The translations under genes and the position numbers were made by a program. Under the pieces are notes generated by a model. It had not been told where the DNA came from. It did no database searches and was given only the letters and a program-made list of their open reading frames with translations. Positions 1-8,106 of a stretch of DNA of 64,000 bases are shown here, piece by piece (within the stretch, counting starts at the first letter, position 1; each line of letters starts with the position of its first letter). The stretch is from Verrucomicrobiota bacterium (lineage in GTDB: Bacteria; Verrucomicrobiota; Verrucomicrobiia; Verrucomicrobiales; DEV007): positions 48,213 to 112,212 of the forward strand of contig DAOUQC010000004.1 of assembly GCA_030625775.1 (NCBI GenBank). The letters run 5' to 3'.

Positions 1-192
1 TTCCCCTGTATATCTGCGTTCTAGTTCTGCCACAGGATCAAAGGCATTTTCATCACTGCCTACACAGTTGGCGTACTCTTTGATATCGAGCTCATGGCCG
101 TGGTGTTCATAACATTGTTGCCAAGCCTGGTAGACAGGAAGTTCTGTTTCTAGAATCAATCCATCAAAATCAAAAATACATGCTTTAATCAC
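1..192 (-). CDS. HAD-superfamily hydrolase (partial, C-terminus outside window)
   Basis: The first 64 codons of a haloacid-dehalogenase-type phosphatase are visible; the rest lies beyond the left edge. The protein starts V/M-I-K-A-C-I-F-D-F-D-G-L, which is HAD motif I (DxDG), followed by the L-x-T/E-T-E cap entry typical of the beta-phosphoglucomutase/phosphoglycolate phosphatase subfamily. The start is a GTG at 192, and it overlaps the stop of the upstream LysR gene by 8 bases, so the two are probably translated from one transcript. Family members dephosphorylate small sugar phosphates in the cytoplasm. The exact substrate cannot be told from this fragment. Confidence 0.8.
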   Translation of the reverse strand, partial: MIKACIFDFDGLILETELPVYQAWQQCYEHHGHELDIKEYANCVGSDENAFDPVAELERRYTGE

Positions 193-1141
193 TTTTTTTT
201 GCTGGTTTTCTACGGGAAACTTCTTTTTTACGCCCGACCGCTACTGCCTGATCCTGCATAATTTGGCCAGCGTAAACACGAACAATTTCCATGAAACGCT
301 CTCCCACCTTTTGCAAATTACCCGTATGCATAAGCCCAATGGCAAGGGGAGGAAATCCTTTCAGAGGTATGCTGGTTACGTTCTCTGGCAAAACAAGCTG
401 CGGCATAGCAACCGACAAACCGTAACCAAAACCCTGTGCAACATAGGATATCACCAGTTCTAGCGTAGTCACCTCTACACAGGGTTGCCAGGTCAAATTC
501 TGTTCTGATAAACCCCTTTGAAACAGTCTGGCGACCGTTTCATTCGGTAACAGCGACACTAGGGGCTCATTGATCCGGTAATCTCCCTTCTGGGCTTCTT
601 TTACCAAATCAGCAAATGTCTTTATATTTTTGTCTTCCTGTACCAGTAAAATCAAAGGCAACTCGATCAGTTTTTCTGTGTAGACCGTTGCTGATACTTT
701 TTCGTCACAAAGAGTCACTGCAATATCCGCCTCTTGTTTTAATAGCGCCGTTTCCGCCCCCGGTGCGGGAAGTTCACGCAGAGTGAGTCTCAGATCCGGA
801 TATTCCGAACGCAACTTTCCCAAAACCTCGGGCAGGTGATTGGCAAGCACTGATGTTGGTGCTGCCAACCGCAGATGATCTCTCCCCTCTCCGCAAACCC
901 GGCTGCGCATTTCTTCCATTCTAGAAAAAAACGGGTAAACGTAATTATACAGCTGTTCACCTGCCGGAGTCAGAACAAAAGGACGACGCTGAAATAAGGG
1001 AGTGCCAAGAGATCCTTCAAGGTTCAGCATCTGCCCACTCACCGCGGGTTGCTGGATACCATACGGCATTCGTCGCACGGCAGGCGTAATGCCTTCGTAC
1101 TTGGCTACGTAATAAAAGAGTTCCAAATGATGAACGTTCAT
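185..1141 (-). CDS. LysR-family transcriptional regulator
   Basis: A 318-residue regulator with an N-terminal winged helix-turn-helix (about residues 1-60; HHLELFYYVAKYEG, then QQPAVSGQMLNLE as recognition helix and TPLFQRR as wing) and a C-terminal periplasmic-binding-like effector domain. I chose the ATG at 1141 over a TTG at 1162, because LysR proteins normally start a few residues before the LELF motif. LysR proteins bind DNA as tetramers and switch genes in response to a small molecule. The usual divergent target is not obvious here: the nearest upstream gene is a small unknown membrane protein. It is translationally coupled to the HAD hydrolase downstream. The ligand is unknown. Confidence 0.88.
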   Translation of the reverse strand: MNVHHLELFYYVAKYEGITPAVRRMPYGIQQPAVSGQMLNLEGSLGTPLFQRRPFVLTPAGEQLYNYVYPFFSRMEEMRSRVCGEGRDHLRLAAPTSVLANHLPEVLGKLRSEYPDLRLTLRELPAPGAETALLKQEADIAVTLCDEKVSATVYTEKLIELPLILLVQEDKNIKTFADLVKEAQKGDYRINEPLVSLLPNETVARLFQRGLSEQNLTWQPCVEVTTLELVISYVAQGFGYGLSVAMPQLVLPENVTSIPLKGFPPLAIGLMHTGNLQKVGERFMEIVRVYAGQIMQDQAVAVGRKKEVSRRKPAKKSD

Positions 1142-1265
1142 AGTGGCAGCGATCTGTACCAACTAACACGTTTAACCTGCTTCTGACAAGTGCGGCACGA
1201 AAGTCCAATGAATCTCCACTCTACTCTCGCTAAAATCCTGCCCGCATCCCCCCTCGAACACACAA

Positions 1266-1634
1266 TCAGTACCTAAACACGGTGCTAAGCGCCGCCAGCA
1301 TAGAACCTACAAATGAAAACAATACACCCATTGGTAATTGCCAGGTCCAATCCCCCGTCAAACTAAGGGCCACTACCAACCAGCCCGCCATAACCGCCAG
1401 TGGTGCTACGCCAAAGAAGAAATATAAACTTCTTTTGTCAAGCTTGGGCAAATCTGCACAGCGGGCATCCACCCTGCTGTCCCTTGCAAACGCCCCGGAT
1501 GTCCTGGATCCTTCAGCCACCCCAGCCACCCCAGCCATGCCGGTCGTCCCAGATATCCTGGCCAGTTCTGTTGTTCTGTTGCTCTTTAACCCCTGGGAGT
1601 ATTCCTGGGAGTAGAGTGTTGTGCTATTTATCAT
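1266..1634 (-). CDS. Small hypothetical membrane protein
   Basis: This is an open frame of 122 codons with an ATG at 1634. The N-terminal half is polar and low in complexity, with a repeated G-x-A-G-V-A stretch. The C-terminal half holds two hydrophobic segments, roughly residues 70-90 (YFFFGVAPLAVMAGWLVVAL) and 99-118, compatible with a two-helix inner-membrane protein. I recognise no family. It lies in the same direction as recA and LysR, between them, without overlap. It may be real because the hydrophobic segments are well formed, but a chance frame cannot be excluded. Confidence 0.45.
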   Translation of the reverse strand: MINSTTLYSQEYSQGLKSNRTTELARISGTTGMAGVAGVAEGSRTSGAFARDSRVDARCADLPKLDKRSLYFFFGVAPLAVMAGWLVVALSLTGDWTWQLPMGVLFSFVGSMLAALSTVFRY

Positions 1635-1714
1635 CTTGTGTATTTATATAACCCTATTACTAGGATGTTAATATTCTAAAATTTGGGTCTGGTGCTTAAA
1701 TTTAAGCCACAATT

Positions 1715-2929
1715 TCAGTCGTTCGATTCTTTCTCGCTGTCATCCATCTTTGCCTTTACAGCTACTTCGAGCTCACTGTAGAGGTTCTCATCTGCCTTGA
1801 GCGCTTCTTTTGCAGCGTCTCGGCCTTGCGCCAATTGGGTGCCTTTATAGCTGAACCAGGAACCGCGCTTCTGCAAAATTTCATGCTCTATCGCCAGATC
1901 CAACAGCGAGCCAACCGCTGAAATACCTTCGTTGAACATGATGTCAAACTCGGCTTCTCCATAGGGAGGAGCCACTTTGTTTTTTACCACCTTCACACGA
2001 GTGCGATTGCCCATCATCGTTCCGTCGGAAGCCTTAATGGCCCCAATCCGTCGTATGTCACAGCGAACACTACTATAAAATTTGAGTGCGCGCCCACCCG
2101 GGGTGGTTTCCGGATTGCCGAACATGACGCCAATTTTCTCACGAATCTGATTAGTAAAGATAACAGTTGTTCTGGCTTTGGCTATCAACGAGGTTAACTT
2201 TCGCATCGCTGCGCTCATCAGACGCGCTTGAGCACCCACAGTCGTATCACCAATTTCTCCATCCAACTCCTGCTTGGTCACCAAAGCCGCGACGGAATCC
2301 AATACAATCACATCCAAAGCATTGGATCGAACCAATGTTTCGACAATGCGCAGAGCTTCTTCTCCCGAGCTCGGTTGAGATACCAGCAGTTCATCTAGGT
2401 TCACCCCCAGGCGTTTTGAGTATTGTGGATCCAGTGCATGTTCCACATCCACAAAGCCTGCCAGTCCTCCCTGTTTCTGGGCCTGCGCGATAGCTGTCAG
2501 GCACAAGGTGGTTTTACCGGACGATTCCGGCCCGTAAACTTCAATAATCCTGCCCCGCGGAAAACCCCCTACTCCGAGTGCTCTATCAATCAGTAAGTTG
2601 CCGGTTGGAATGACATCGACATCCACCCGGGTATGCTCTCCCAGGCGCATAATAGCACCTTCACCGTAGTCCTTTTGGATTTGTGATATTGCCAAATCGA
2701 GGTTTTTCCCCCTTGCTGCCGCCAAGCGACTTTTTTCAGCAGAAACTGCCGCTTTTGCCTTGTTGTCTTTTTTTTCGCTGCTTGACATTTTTTTGAGATC
2801 TTTATTGCCGGTAACTTCTTTGCTCTGGGGGGGCGTCGAATTTGTCTGCTTACTTTGCTTAACAGAGTTGCTACTAGGCTTTGATGAACTTGGGTCTTTT
2901 GTTGTGTTGGGTGATAACAGTTGTGGCAT
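1715..2929 (-). CDS. recA: Recombinase A with long N-terminal extension
   Basis: RecA forms ATP-dependent filaments on single-stranded DNA, drives strand exchange and triggers LexA self-cleavage. The core is fully conserved: Walker [10 protein letters not shown] at about residues 133-141, the loop L2 region around [20 protein letters not shown], and the KNKVAPP segment. The core begins near residue 75 ([19 protein letters not shown]), so about 70 residues of Ser/Lys/Gln-rich, low-complexity sequence precede it; most RecA proteins have under 20. The reading frame runs on to a TTG at 2938, and the ATG at 2929 is preferred. A third possible start, at [10 protein letters not shown] (2788), would give a near-standard length. 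The C-terminus is acidic, as usual. A LexA-like operator lies 33 bases upstream. Confidence 0.97.
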   Translation of the reverse strand: MPQLLSPNTTKDPSSSKPSSNSVKQSKQTNSTPPQSKEVTGNKDLKKMSSSEKKDNKAKAAVSAEKSRLAAARGKNLDLAISQIQKDYGEGAIMRLGEHTRVDVDVIPTGNLLIDRALGVGGFPRGRIIEVYGPESSGKTTLCLTAIAQAQKQGGLAGFVDVEHALDPQYSKRLGVNLDELLVSQPSSGEEALRIVETLVRSNALDVIVLDSVAALVTKQELDGEIGDTTVGAQARLMSAAMRKLTSLIAKARTTVIFTNQIREKIGVMFGNPETTPGGRALKFYSSVRCDIRRIGAIKASDGTMMGNRTRVKVVKNKVAPPYGEAEFDIMFNEGISAVGSLLDLAIEHEILQKRGSWFSYKGTQLAQGRDAAKEALKADENLYSELEVAVKAKMDDSEKESND

Positions 2930-2962
2930 GATTTTCAATGGTTTTTACAAACCATATCAATA

Positions 2963-2980
2963 ACTGTTCATTTGTCCAGT
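2963..2980 (-). promoter_or_regulatory. Candidate LexA (SOS) operator upstream of recA
   Basis: On the recA strand the site reads TGGACAAATGAACA inside CTG-N10-CAG. It combines a perfect GAACA half-site with a weaker TGGAC half-site at the 4-base spacing of the TGTTC-N4-GAACA motif that I recall as reported for verrucomicrobial LexA. Its position, 33 bases before the preferred recA start, is right for an SOS operator. The half-site mismatch keeps this a prediction. Confidence 0.5.
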
Positions 2981-3095
2981 GTAAAAATGAATACTGTTAA
3001 AATTTACGCTTCTTTTTTTGCCCAAGACCTGTGCATAAGGGTTTCCATTCTTTAAAAAAATTTCCGTTATCGTCACAGAATACTCTTTAAAATGC

Positions 3096-4127
3096 TTAAT
3101 ATTGATCACTCCAGTTCAAATAGTTCTCAAGCAGGCCCCGGTACGCGATCGCCATACGGATGATGATGAATGCCACGACTAACAAAACCAGCCAATGGAA
3201 AATCCGCGGTGCCCACTCCGTAAGGCGGTCAACTGACTCATGTGCTGCTTTCCGGTAATAATCCCTCCAGCGACCAAAATCCTCATCCAGGACCCCTGCC
3301 AGTTCGGCATTTGCGATTGAACGTCGGAAATCTTCGGGATACACCCCTGTTTGCCCGGCAAGTGTTTCGGCAAGGCTTAGCCCCTGCTTGAGCTTTTTGG
3401 AACCTGTACAGCTAGCCAACATAAGCTGCCCGCTTCCCGACGAAGCTCCGGCATAATATAGAGCACGGTCCATTTTTTGACCGGATTTCAAGGCCATATG
3501 AAATACTTCGCAAAATCGAGACATGGCCAGACTGCGACGCATATTCCCCAACAAAGGTATTTTGTTCAAATAACAATCACAGGCTGATGACACCCTCGAG
3601 CGTTTCAGCAAGTAGGCAAACAGAGTGATCACCATGGCAATAGCTATATAGAAGGCCACCACCATTAAAAATCCAAATTTTAGGCTGTCCCAGGCTGCCG
3701 TCTCTTTTGCCATGGGGTTCCACGAAGCCATTAAAGGGACTGCTACCAGCCCCATGATGATACCGCCATGCAGCAACACTATGGGATATGCCAAGCCCTT
3801 TCTAATTTTTTGGCGGCTTTCCAGTGCCATTTTGAAATGTTGCTCTAAATGCTGAAAACTTTGTTCCAGCAATCCGGCATCTTCTCCCGCTTTGATCAAA
3901 TTAATTTCGATTTGAGTGATATCGAGTGGTAGGTCGGCTACCGCCTGACCAAGCGTTTTTTTATTTCGCAAGCCTTTCTGAACACCAAGGCAATATACCC
4001 GGTGGCACACTGGAACCCCTGCTTGCTCGGTAATAGCTTTACAGGCATTTTCAAAACCAAAACCTGAACGGACAAATTTTGCCAGCTCAGCATAGAGCAA
4101 ATATTTTTGCTTATTGGAAAACCTCAT
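3096..4127 (-). CDS. Type II secretion system F family inner-membrane protein
   Basis: A 343-residue protein of the GspF/PilC family, the polytopic inner-membrane platform of type II secretion and type IV pilus machines. Two T2SF repeats are visible. The first, about residues 10-130, has LAKFVRSGFGFENACKAI and IKAGEDAGLLEQSFQHL. The second, about 210-330, has MALKSGQKMDRAL and IANAELAGVLDEDF. Hydrophobic segments follow each repeat. The ATG at 4127 was chosen over a TTG at 4163, since family members start just before the first repeat. It stands alone here: no ATPase, secretin or pseudopilin is adjacent, although a prepilin is encoded about 50 kb away at 53437. The sequence is somewhat shorter than GspF (about 400 aa). 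Confidence 0.85.
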   Translation of the reverse strand: MRFSNKQKYLLYAELAKFVRSGFGFENACKAITEQAGVPVCHRVYCLGVQKGLRNKKTLGQAVADLPLDITQIEINLIKAGEDAGLLEQSFQHLEQHFKMALESRQKIRKGLAYPIVLLHGGIIMGLVAVPLMASWNPMAKETAAWDSLKFGFLMVVAFYIAIAMVITLFAYLLKRSRVSSACDCYLNKIPLLGNMRRSLAMSRFCEVFHMALKSGQKMDRALYYAGASSGSGQLMLASCTGSKKLKQGLSLAETLAGQTGVYPEDFRRSIANAELAGVLDEDFGRWRDYYRKAAHESVDRLTEWAPRIFHWLVLLVVAFIIIRMAIAYRGLLENYLNWSDQY

Positions 4128-4483
4128 CACCGAAAACTCAAAGCATGTTTCTTTGTCGCGCAAAACACCAGATTTAATTCCTTTCGTTCATTTTTTTGTT
4201 TTAACACACCCTTTTTACTAACATGAAAAATAAGCTTGTATTTTCATCATTTAGTCCTTCCCTATATTATCATGGCTTAAACTGCCCTAAAAAATTTACT
4301 TTTTAATTTTGGTACAAACCCCTAAATATAAACTGGTTATATATATATTTGAGTTCAAAAAACAGCCTTATTCCTACTCAGGCTTAATAGTGGTATTGAT
4401 TATCGTCTGTTTTCTTATTTTCGATCCCGCTGGTTTTCGAATCAATTGCGATTATTCTATCCACAACTTTTTTTGGAACTATT
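4128..4483. other. AT-rich divergent intergenic region
   Basis: A 356-base gap between the divergent type II secretion F gene and ribD. It is rich in A/T tracts and should hold promoters for both genes. A near DnaA box (CTATCCACA, one mismatch) lies at 4457-4465. I see no FMN riboswitch before ribD and no convincing small gene. Confidence 0.5.
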
Positions 4484-5512
4484 TTGCTTTCTGACGACGA
4501 ACATTTTATGAAGCTCGCCCTTAAACAGGCGAAAAAGGGCTTGGGTCAAACCAGTCCGAATCCTCCCGTGGGCGCTATTATTGTTTCTTCCAGAGGAAGC
4601 GTTCTTGGTAGCGGCTATCATCATCAGGCAGGACTGGCTCATGCGGAAATCGACGCCATTGACAAAACATTGGCCAATCACTCAGCCAGGCAGCTAAAAA
4701 ACTCTACGCTTTATATCACTCTCGAGCCCTGCTCCACCTGCGGCAAAACCCCGGCGTGTACTGACAGCATTATCAAACACCAATTTGCCCGTGTGGTATA
4801 CGGGTGTTCTGATCCCAATCCCGCCCACCGGGGCCGTGCAAAACAATTATTGAGCCGTGGAGGTATTGTAGTTACAAGCTGTATTTTGCATCAAGAATGC
4901 CAGGCGCTTATTCGTTATTTTACCAAAGCTGTCACTACTGGTCTGCCCTGGCTGATTGCCAAATCAGCCATGACCCTTGATGGTTGCACCACTCTGCCTG
5001 CAGGGCAAGGACCATGGATTACTGGCAAGGAAGCTCTAAACGATGTGCAAAAGCTGCGCTCCCAGGTGGATGCTATTTTGATTGGTGGGGCAACTTTGCG
5101 GCAGGATGATCCCCTACTTACTCTAAGGGGCAATTATTCCAAAAAAACTCAGCGCCAGCCTTGGCGTGTCATTACTTCGCTATCCGGAGAGTTACCTGAA
5201 AAATCCCGGGTTTTCACTGATATCCATCGGGATCGTACTCAGGTTTACCTCAACAAATCATTGCGTCAGGTCCTCAAAAGCCTGGCAAAACAAGGCATAC
5301 ACTCTGTTTTATTGGAATCGGGCGGCAAACTTCTTGCTAATGCATTGAAAAACGATCTCGTGGACGAACTGGTCTTTTATTATGCGCCCCTGGTTGGCGG
5401 GGGTGATAAACATGCGGTTCAGTTGAACAATCTGAGCAAAGCCCTTTATGACATTAAAGGCAAAAAATTCGGTGCTGACCTGCGAATAAGAGGGCTTATC
5501 AAACGTTGTTGA
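4484..5512 (+). CDS. ribD: Bifunctional riboflavin biosynthesis deaminase/reductase RibD
   Basis: RibD carries out steps two and three of riboflavin synthesis: deamination of the pyrimidine made from GTP, then NADPH-dependent reduction of the ribose. The N-terminal cytidine-deaminase-like domain (about 1-145) has the zinc ligands H53 (HAE), C83 and C92 (EPCSTCGKTPAC) and catalytic E55. The C-terminal DHFR-like reductase domain starts at about 150 (PWLIAKSAMTLDG). Length (343 codons) is normal. The start is a TTG at 4484, giving the usual L-S-D-D-E-H-F-M-K lead-in; the next ATG at 4508 would cut into the first helix. No other rib gene is nearby. The HAD phosphatase 21 bases downstream is likely co-transcribed. 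Confidence 0.95.
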   Translation: MLSDDEHFMKLALKQAKKGLGQTSPNPPVGAIIVSSRGSVLGSGYHHQAGLAHAEIDAIDKTLANHSARQLKNSTLYITLEPCSTCGKTPACTDSIIKHQFARVVYGCSDPNPAHRGRAKQLLSRGGIVVTSCILHQECQALIRYFTKAVTTGLPWLIAKSAMTLDGCTTLPAGQGPWITGKEALNDVQKLRSQVDAILIGGATLRQDDPLLTLRGNYSKKTQRQPWRVITSLSGELPEKSRVFTDIHRDRTQVYLNKSLRQVLKSLAKQGIHSVLLESGGKLLANALKNDLVDELVFYYAPLVGGGDKHAVQLNNLSKALYDIKGKKFGADLRIRGLIKRC

Positions 5513-5533
5513 AACTATCCAAACTACATTTAG

Positions 5534-6073
5534 ATGCCACAAAATATAACTGAGCGCTGTGTGTTTTTTGACCGGGATGGAGTCGTCAACCGCTCGCCCG
5601 GTAAGGGATATGTCTTGGAGTGGGACCAATTCACGTTCACTGCTGGAATCGCTGAGGTGATTAAGTTGGTCAAACAACAAGGATGGCTAGCCATCCTGAT
5701 TACCAGCCAGCGTGGTGTTGGAAAGGGTTTGATGTCTGCTTCAGACTTGCAACGAATTCATTTTCAAATGCAAAAGAAGCTGACCCAAAGTCAGGCTGAT
5801 TTCGATGCCATTTATGCATATACAGAAACTCCGAATTGCCCACATGTTGCCAAACCCGATCCGGAAATGTTGCTCACAGCTGCCGGAAGCTTCAATATTG
5901 ATCTGGCACAATCATGGATGATTGGAGATTCTGACCGTGATATCATTATGGGCCACAATGCTGGTTTAAAGGGATGCATTCGTTTTCTATCGGACAAATC
6001 CCCTGCTGTAACAGCCGAGTATACCGTAAGCGATACGACAGCTCTTAAAGTTTTGCTCGCTGATTTGCTGTGA
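5534..6073 (+). CDS. HAD-IIIA family phosphatase (GmhB/HisB-N-like)
   Basis: A 179-residue phosphatase with HAD motif I FFDRDGVVN (residues 11-19), motif II ITSQRGVGKG (S/T at about 58), and motif III/IV KPDPEM...MIGDSDRDI. The F-DRDGVVN form and the CPH before KPDPEM place it in the HAD-IIIA group with heptose-1,7-bisphosphatase (GmhB) and histidinol phosphatase. The zinc loop is short: C-P-H is present but the later C-x-C pair of true GmhB is missing, so the substrate is uncertain. Riboflavin synthesis needs a HAD-type phosphatase for its third intermediate, so a link with ribD just upstream is attractive, but it is only inference from position. Confidence 0.85.
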   Translation: MPQNITERCVFFDRDGVVNRSPGKGYVLEWDQFTFTAGIAEVIKLVKQQGWLAILITSQRGVGKGLMSASDLQRIHFQMQKKLTQSQADFDAIYAYTETPNCPHVAKPDPEMLLTAAGSFNIDLAQSWMIGDSDRDIIMGHNAGLKGCIRFLSDKSPAVTAEYTVSDTTALKVLLADLL

Positions 6074-6083
6074 CTAAAAAGTT

Positions 6084-7955
6084 CTATTTCTGCGACCTTT
6101 TCTGCCCCTTCTCCATCCAAACGGCCAGCAAAGCAATATCTGCTGGCGTGATACCGCTGACACGTCCGGCCTGTCCCAAGGTTGCCGGTCTGATCTCTTC
6201 CAGACGCTGCCGAGCCTCTACTTTTAATCCCCGCACTTCACTGTAATCCAATGACTTTGGAATCTCACGATTCTCAAGCTTTTTTGTGCGGCTGATCATT
6301 TGCTCCTGGCGCTTGATATAGCCGGCATATTTCACATCAATTTCTACCATTTCCCAGCTGCTTGATGGCAACTGTTTACGCAGATCTTCATCAATATCTA
6401 ACCAGGAGACGTCCTGACGACGAAGCCATTTTTCTATCGCTGTTCCTTGAAAGTTATTTTTTGCAACAAAGGTCCTGGCCTCATCTAAGTTTTTTTGCAA
6501 ACTGGCAGTTCGTTCTGCCCGCTCGCTGGTCACCAGTCCCCTTTCGGCTGCCTTCGGTGTAAGGCGCAGATCAGCATTGTCCTGACGCAGCAACAAGCGG
6601 TACTCTGCCCTGCTGGTAAACATCCTATAGGGTTCTATCGTACCTTTAGTTACCAAATCATCGATCATCACCCCGATGTAGGCTTCTTCCCGGCCTAAAA
6701 CAAAGGCATTCTCTCCTTTCACCTTCAAGGCAGCATTCGCCCCGGCCATCAAACCCTGACCAGCTGCTTCTTCATAACCGCTGGTACCATTGATCTGGCC
6801 TGCAAAATATAGTCCTTCTATTTTCTTGGTTTCCAGTGTCCGATTGAGTTGTGTCGGGTCACAAGCATCATATTCCACTGCGTAACCGGCTCTCAATATC
6901 TGTGCGTTTTCCAAACCGGCAATGGTTCTTATAAAGTCATACTGAATTTCATAAGGCAAGCTAGTTGAGATACCATTGATATAGAATTCCTGTGTGTGAC
7001 GACCTTCCGGTTCAAGGAAAAGCTGATGCCTTTCTTTATCAGCAAACCTCACCACCTTGTCTTCAATGGACGGGCAATATCGAGGCCCAACGCCTTCTAT
7101 TATACCAGAATACATGGGCGATTGATCCAGTCCACCACGGATCACATCGTGTGTTTTTGCATTGGTGTGAGTGATCCAACACGGTAATTGTTCCATGTGG
7201 AACAATTTATCAGCCCAGGGGTTCAGTGTGAAAATATCATCTTTTTCCTTTGTGATCGTATCAGACATAAAGGAAAACTTCGGTATATCAGCATCCCCTT
7301 CCTGCTTCTCACACTTGCTAAAATCAATCGTACGACCATTAACCCGGCAAGGCGTTCCAGTTTTCATCCTTTCAATCACAAATCCTAGTTTTGCCAGAAT
7401 GTCACTGAGCGTCGACATCGCATCCCCCATCCTGCCCCCCTTTTGATTCTGCATGCCCACGTGCAGTAAACCCCGCATAAACGTCCCTGTGGTAATCACG
7501 ACAGATCTAGCCGAGTATCTCATTCCCAGACTGGTTTCTATACCTGCTATCTGATCATTTTTTACGATTAAATCGACCACGTTACCCTGATGCAAATCCA
7601 AATTAGGCTCGTTTTCCAAAGTGACTTTTAACCTCGATTGGTAGGCTTTTTTATCACACTGCGCTCTTGGAGCTCTAACACTAGGCCCCTTCTTTCGATT
7701 CAATAGTCTAAACTGGATACCGGTCGCATCGGTATTCAGTCCCATCTCCCCCCCTAAAGCGTCTATTTCACGAACTATGTGACCTTTTGCCAAACCCCCA
7801 ATAGCTGGGTTGCACGACATCTGACCAATCGTATCCAGATTCTGAGTGAGCATCGCTACTTGGCAACCCAGCCGGGTAGCTGCTAATGCAGCTTCAATAC
7901 CAGCATGGCCAGCACCAATGATGAGAACATCATAAATTTTTGGATAGCTATACAT
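6084..7955 (-). CDS. mnmG: tRNA uridine-34 carboxymethylaminomethyl modification enzyme MnmG (GidA)
   Basis: MnmG, with MnmE, places the cmnm5 group on wobble uridine 34 of several tRNAs, using FAD, methylene-tetrahydrofolate and glycine. The FAD-binding GAGHAG is at residues 14-19, followed by the family signature TIGQMSCNPAIGGLAKGH. The second signature GLYFAGQINGTSGYEEAAGQG and the C-terminal helical MnmE-binding domain are present. Length, 623 residues, is standard. In many bacteria mnmG sits near oriC beside rsmG-parA-parB; here those partners are not adjacent, but a parS-like site lies within this gene and another just upstream. It is convergent with the HAD-IIIA gene, only 10 bases between stops. 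Confidence 0.97.
   Translation of the reverse strand: MYSYPKIYDVLIIGAGHAGIEAALAATRLGCQVAMLTQNLDTIGQMSCNPAIGGLAKGHIVREIDALGGEMGLNTDATGIQFRLLNRKKGPSVRAPRAQCDKKAYQSRLKVTLENEPNLDLHQGNVVDLIVKNDQIAGIETSLGMRYSARSVVITTGTFMRGLLHVGMQNQKGGRMGDAMSTLSDILAKLGFVIERMKTGTPCRVNGRTIDFSKCEKQEGDADIPKFSFMSDTITKEKDDIFTLNPWADKLFHMEQLPCWITHTNAKTHDVIRGGLDQSPMYSGIIEGVGPRYCPSIEDKVVRFADKERHQLFLEPEGRHTQEFYINGISTSLPYEIQYDFIRTIAGLENAQILRAGYAVEYDACDPTQLNRTLETKKIEGLYFAGQINGTSGYEEAAGQGLMAGANAALKVKGENAFVLGREEAYIGVMIDDLVTKGTIEPYRMFTSRAEYRLLLRQDNADLRLTPKAAERGLVTSERAERTASLQKNLDEARTFVAKNNFQGTAIEKWLRRQDVSWLDIDEDLRKQLPSSSWEMVEIDVKYAGYIKRQEQMISRTKKLENREIPKSLDYSEVRGLKVEARQRLEEIRPATLGQAGRVSGITPADIALLAVWMEKGQKRSQK
7189..7204. other. Candidate parS site inside mnmG
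   Basis: TGTTCCATGTGGAACA matches the bacterial ParB-binding consensus TGTTnCACGTGnAACA at 15 of 16 positions; the miss is CATG for CACG in the centre. Inverted arms of ten bases flank a TG centre. It lies in coding sequence, as many parS sites do. A second site is 880 bases away, which makes chance less likely. Confidence 0.6.
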
Positions 7956-8083
7956 CTTTAGACCTAGTCAAACCTAATCCTGTTGGAGAATTATTCCTTG
8001 AATCAAGTCGCGCACCCTAGACGCGGAAGCTAACTATCTCAAGCACCCCCTGTGATGGATAATGAACACCTTATGGGAAAAAC

Positions 8084-8099
8084 TGTTCCACGTGGAACG
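8084..8099. other. Candidate parS site between mnmG and sulfatase gene
   Basis: TGTTCCACGTGGAACG matches the parS consensus TGTTnCACGTGnAACA at 15 of 16 positions (only the final base differs) and contains a perfect 14-base palindrome at 8085-8098. It lies in the 150-base gap upstream of mnmG. ParB loading at such sites drives origin segregation and SMC loading; scpA and scpB are encoded 16 kb away. Confidence 0.7.
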
Positions 8100-8106
8100 C
8101 CATGCT

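Noticed and set aside
1640..1714. recA terminator at palindrome GCTTAAATTTAAGC (1694-1707)
   Set aside because: Perfect palindrome just after the stop, but no loop of proper size and no T tract follows.
4457..4465. Replication origin in the gap before ribD
   Set aside because: Only one near DnaA box and no cluster or unwinding repeat; not enough to call an origin.
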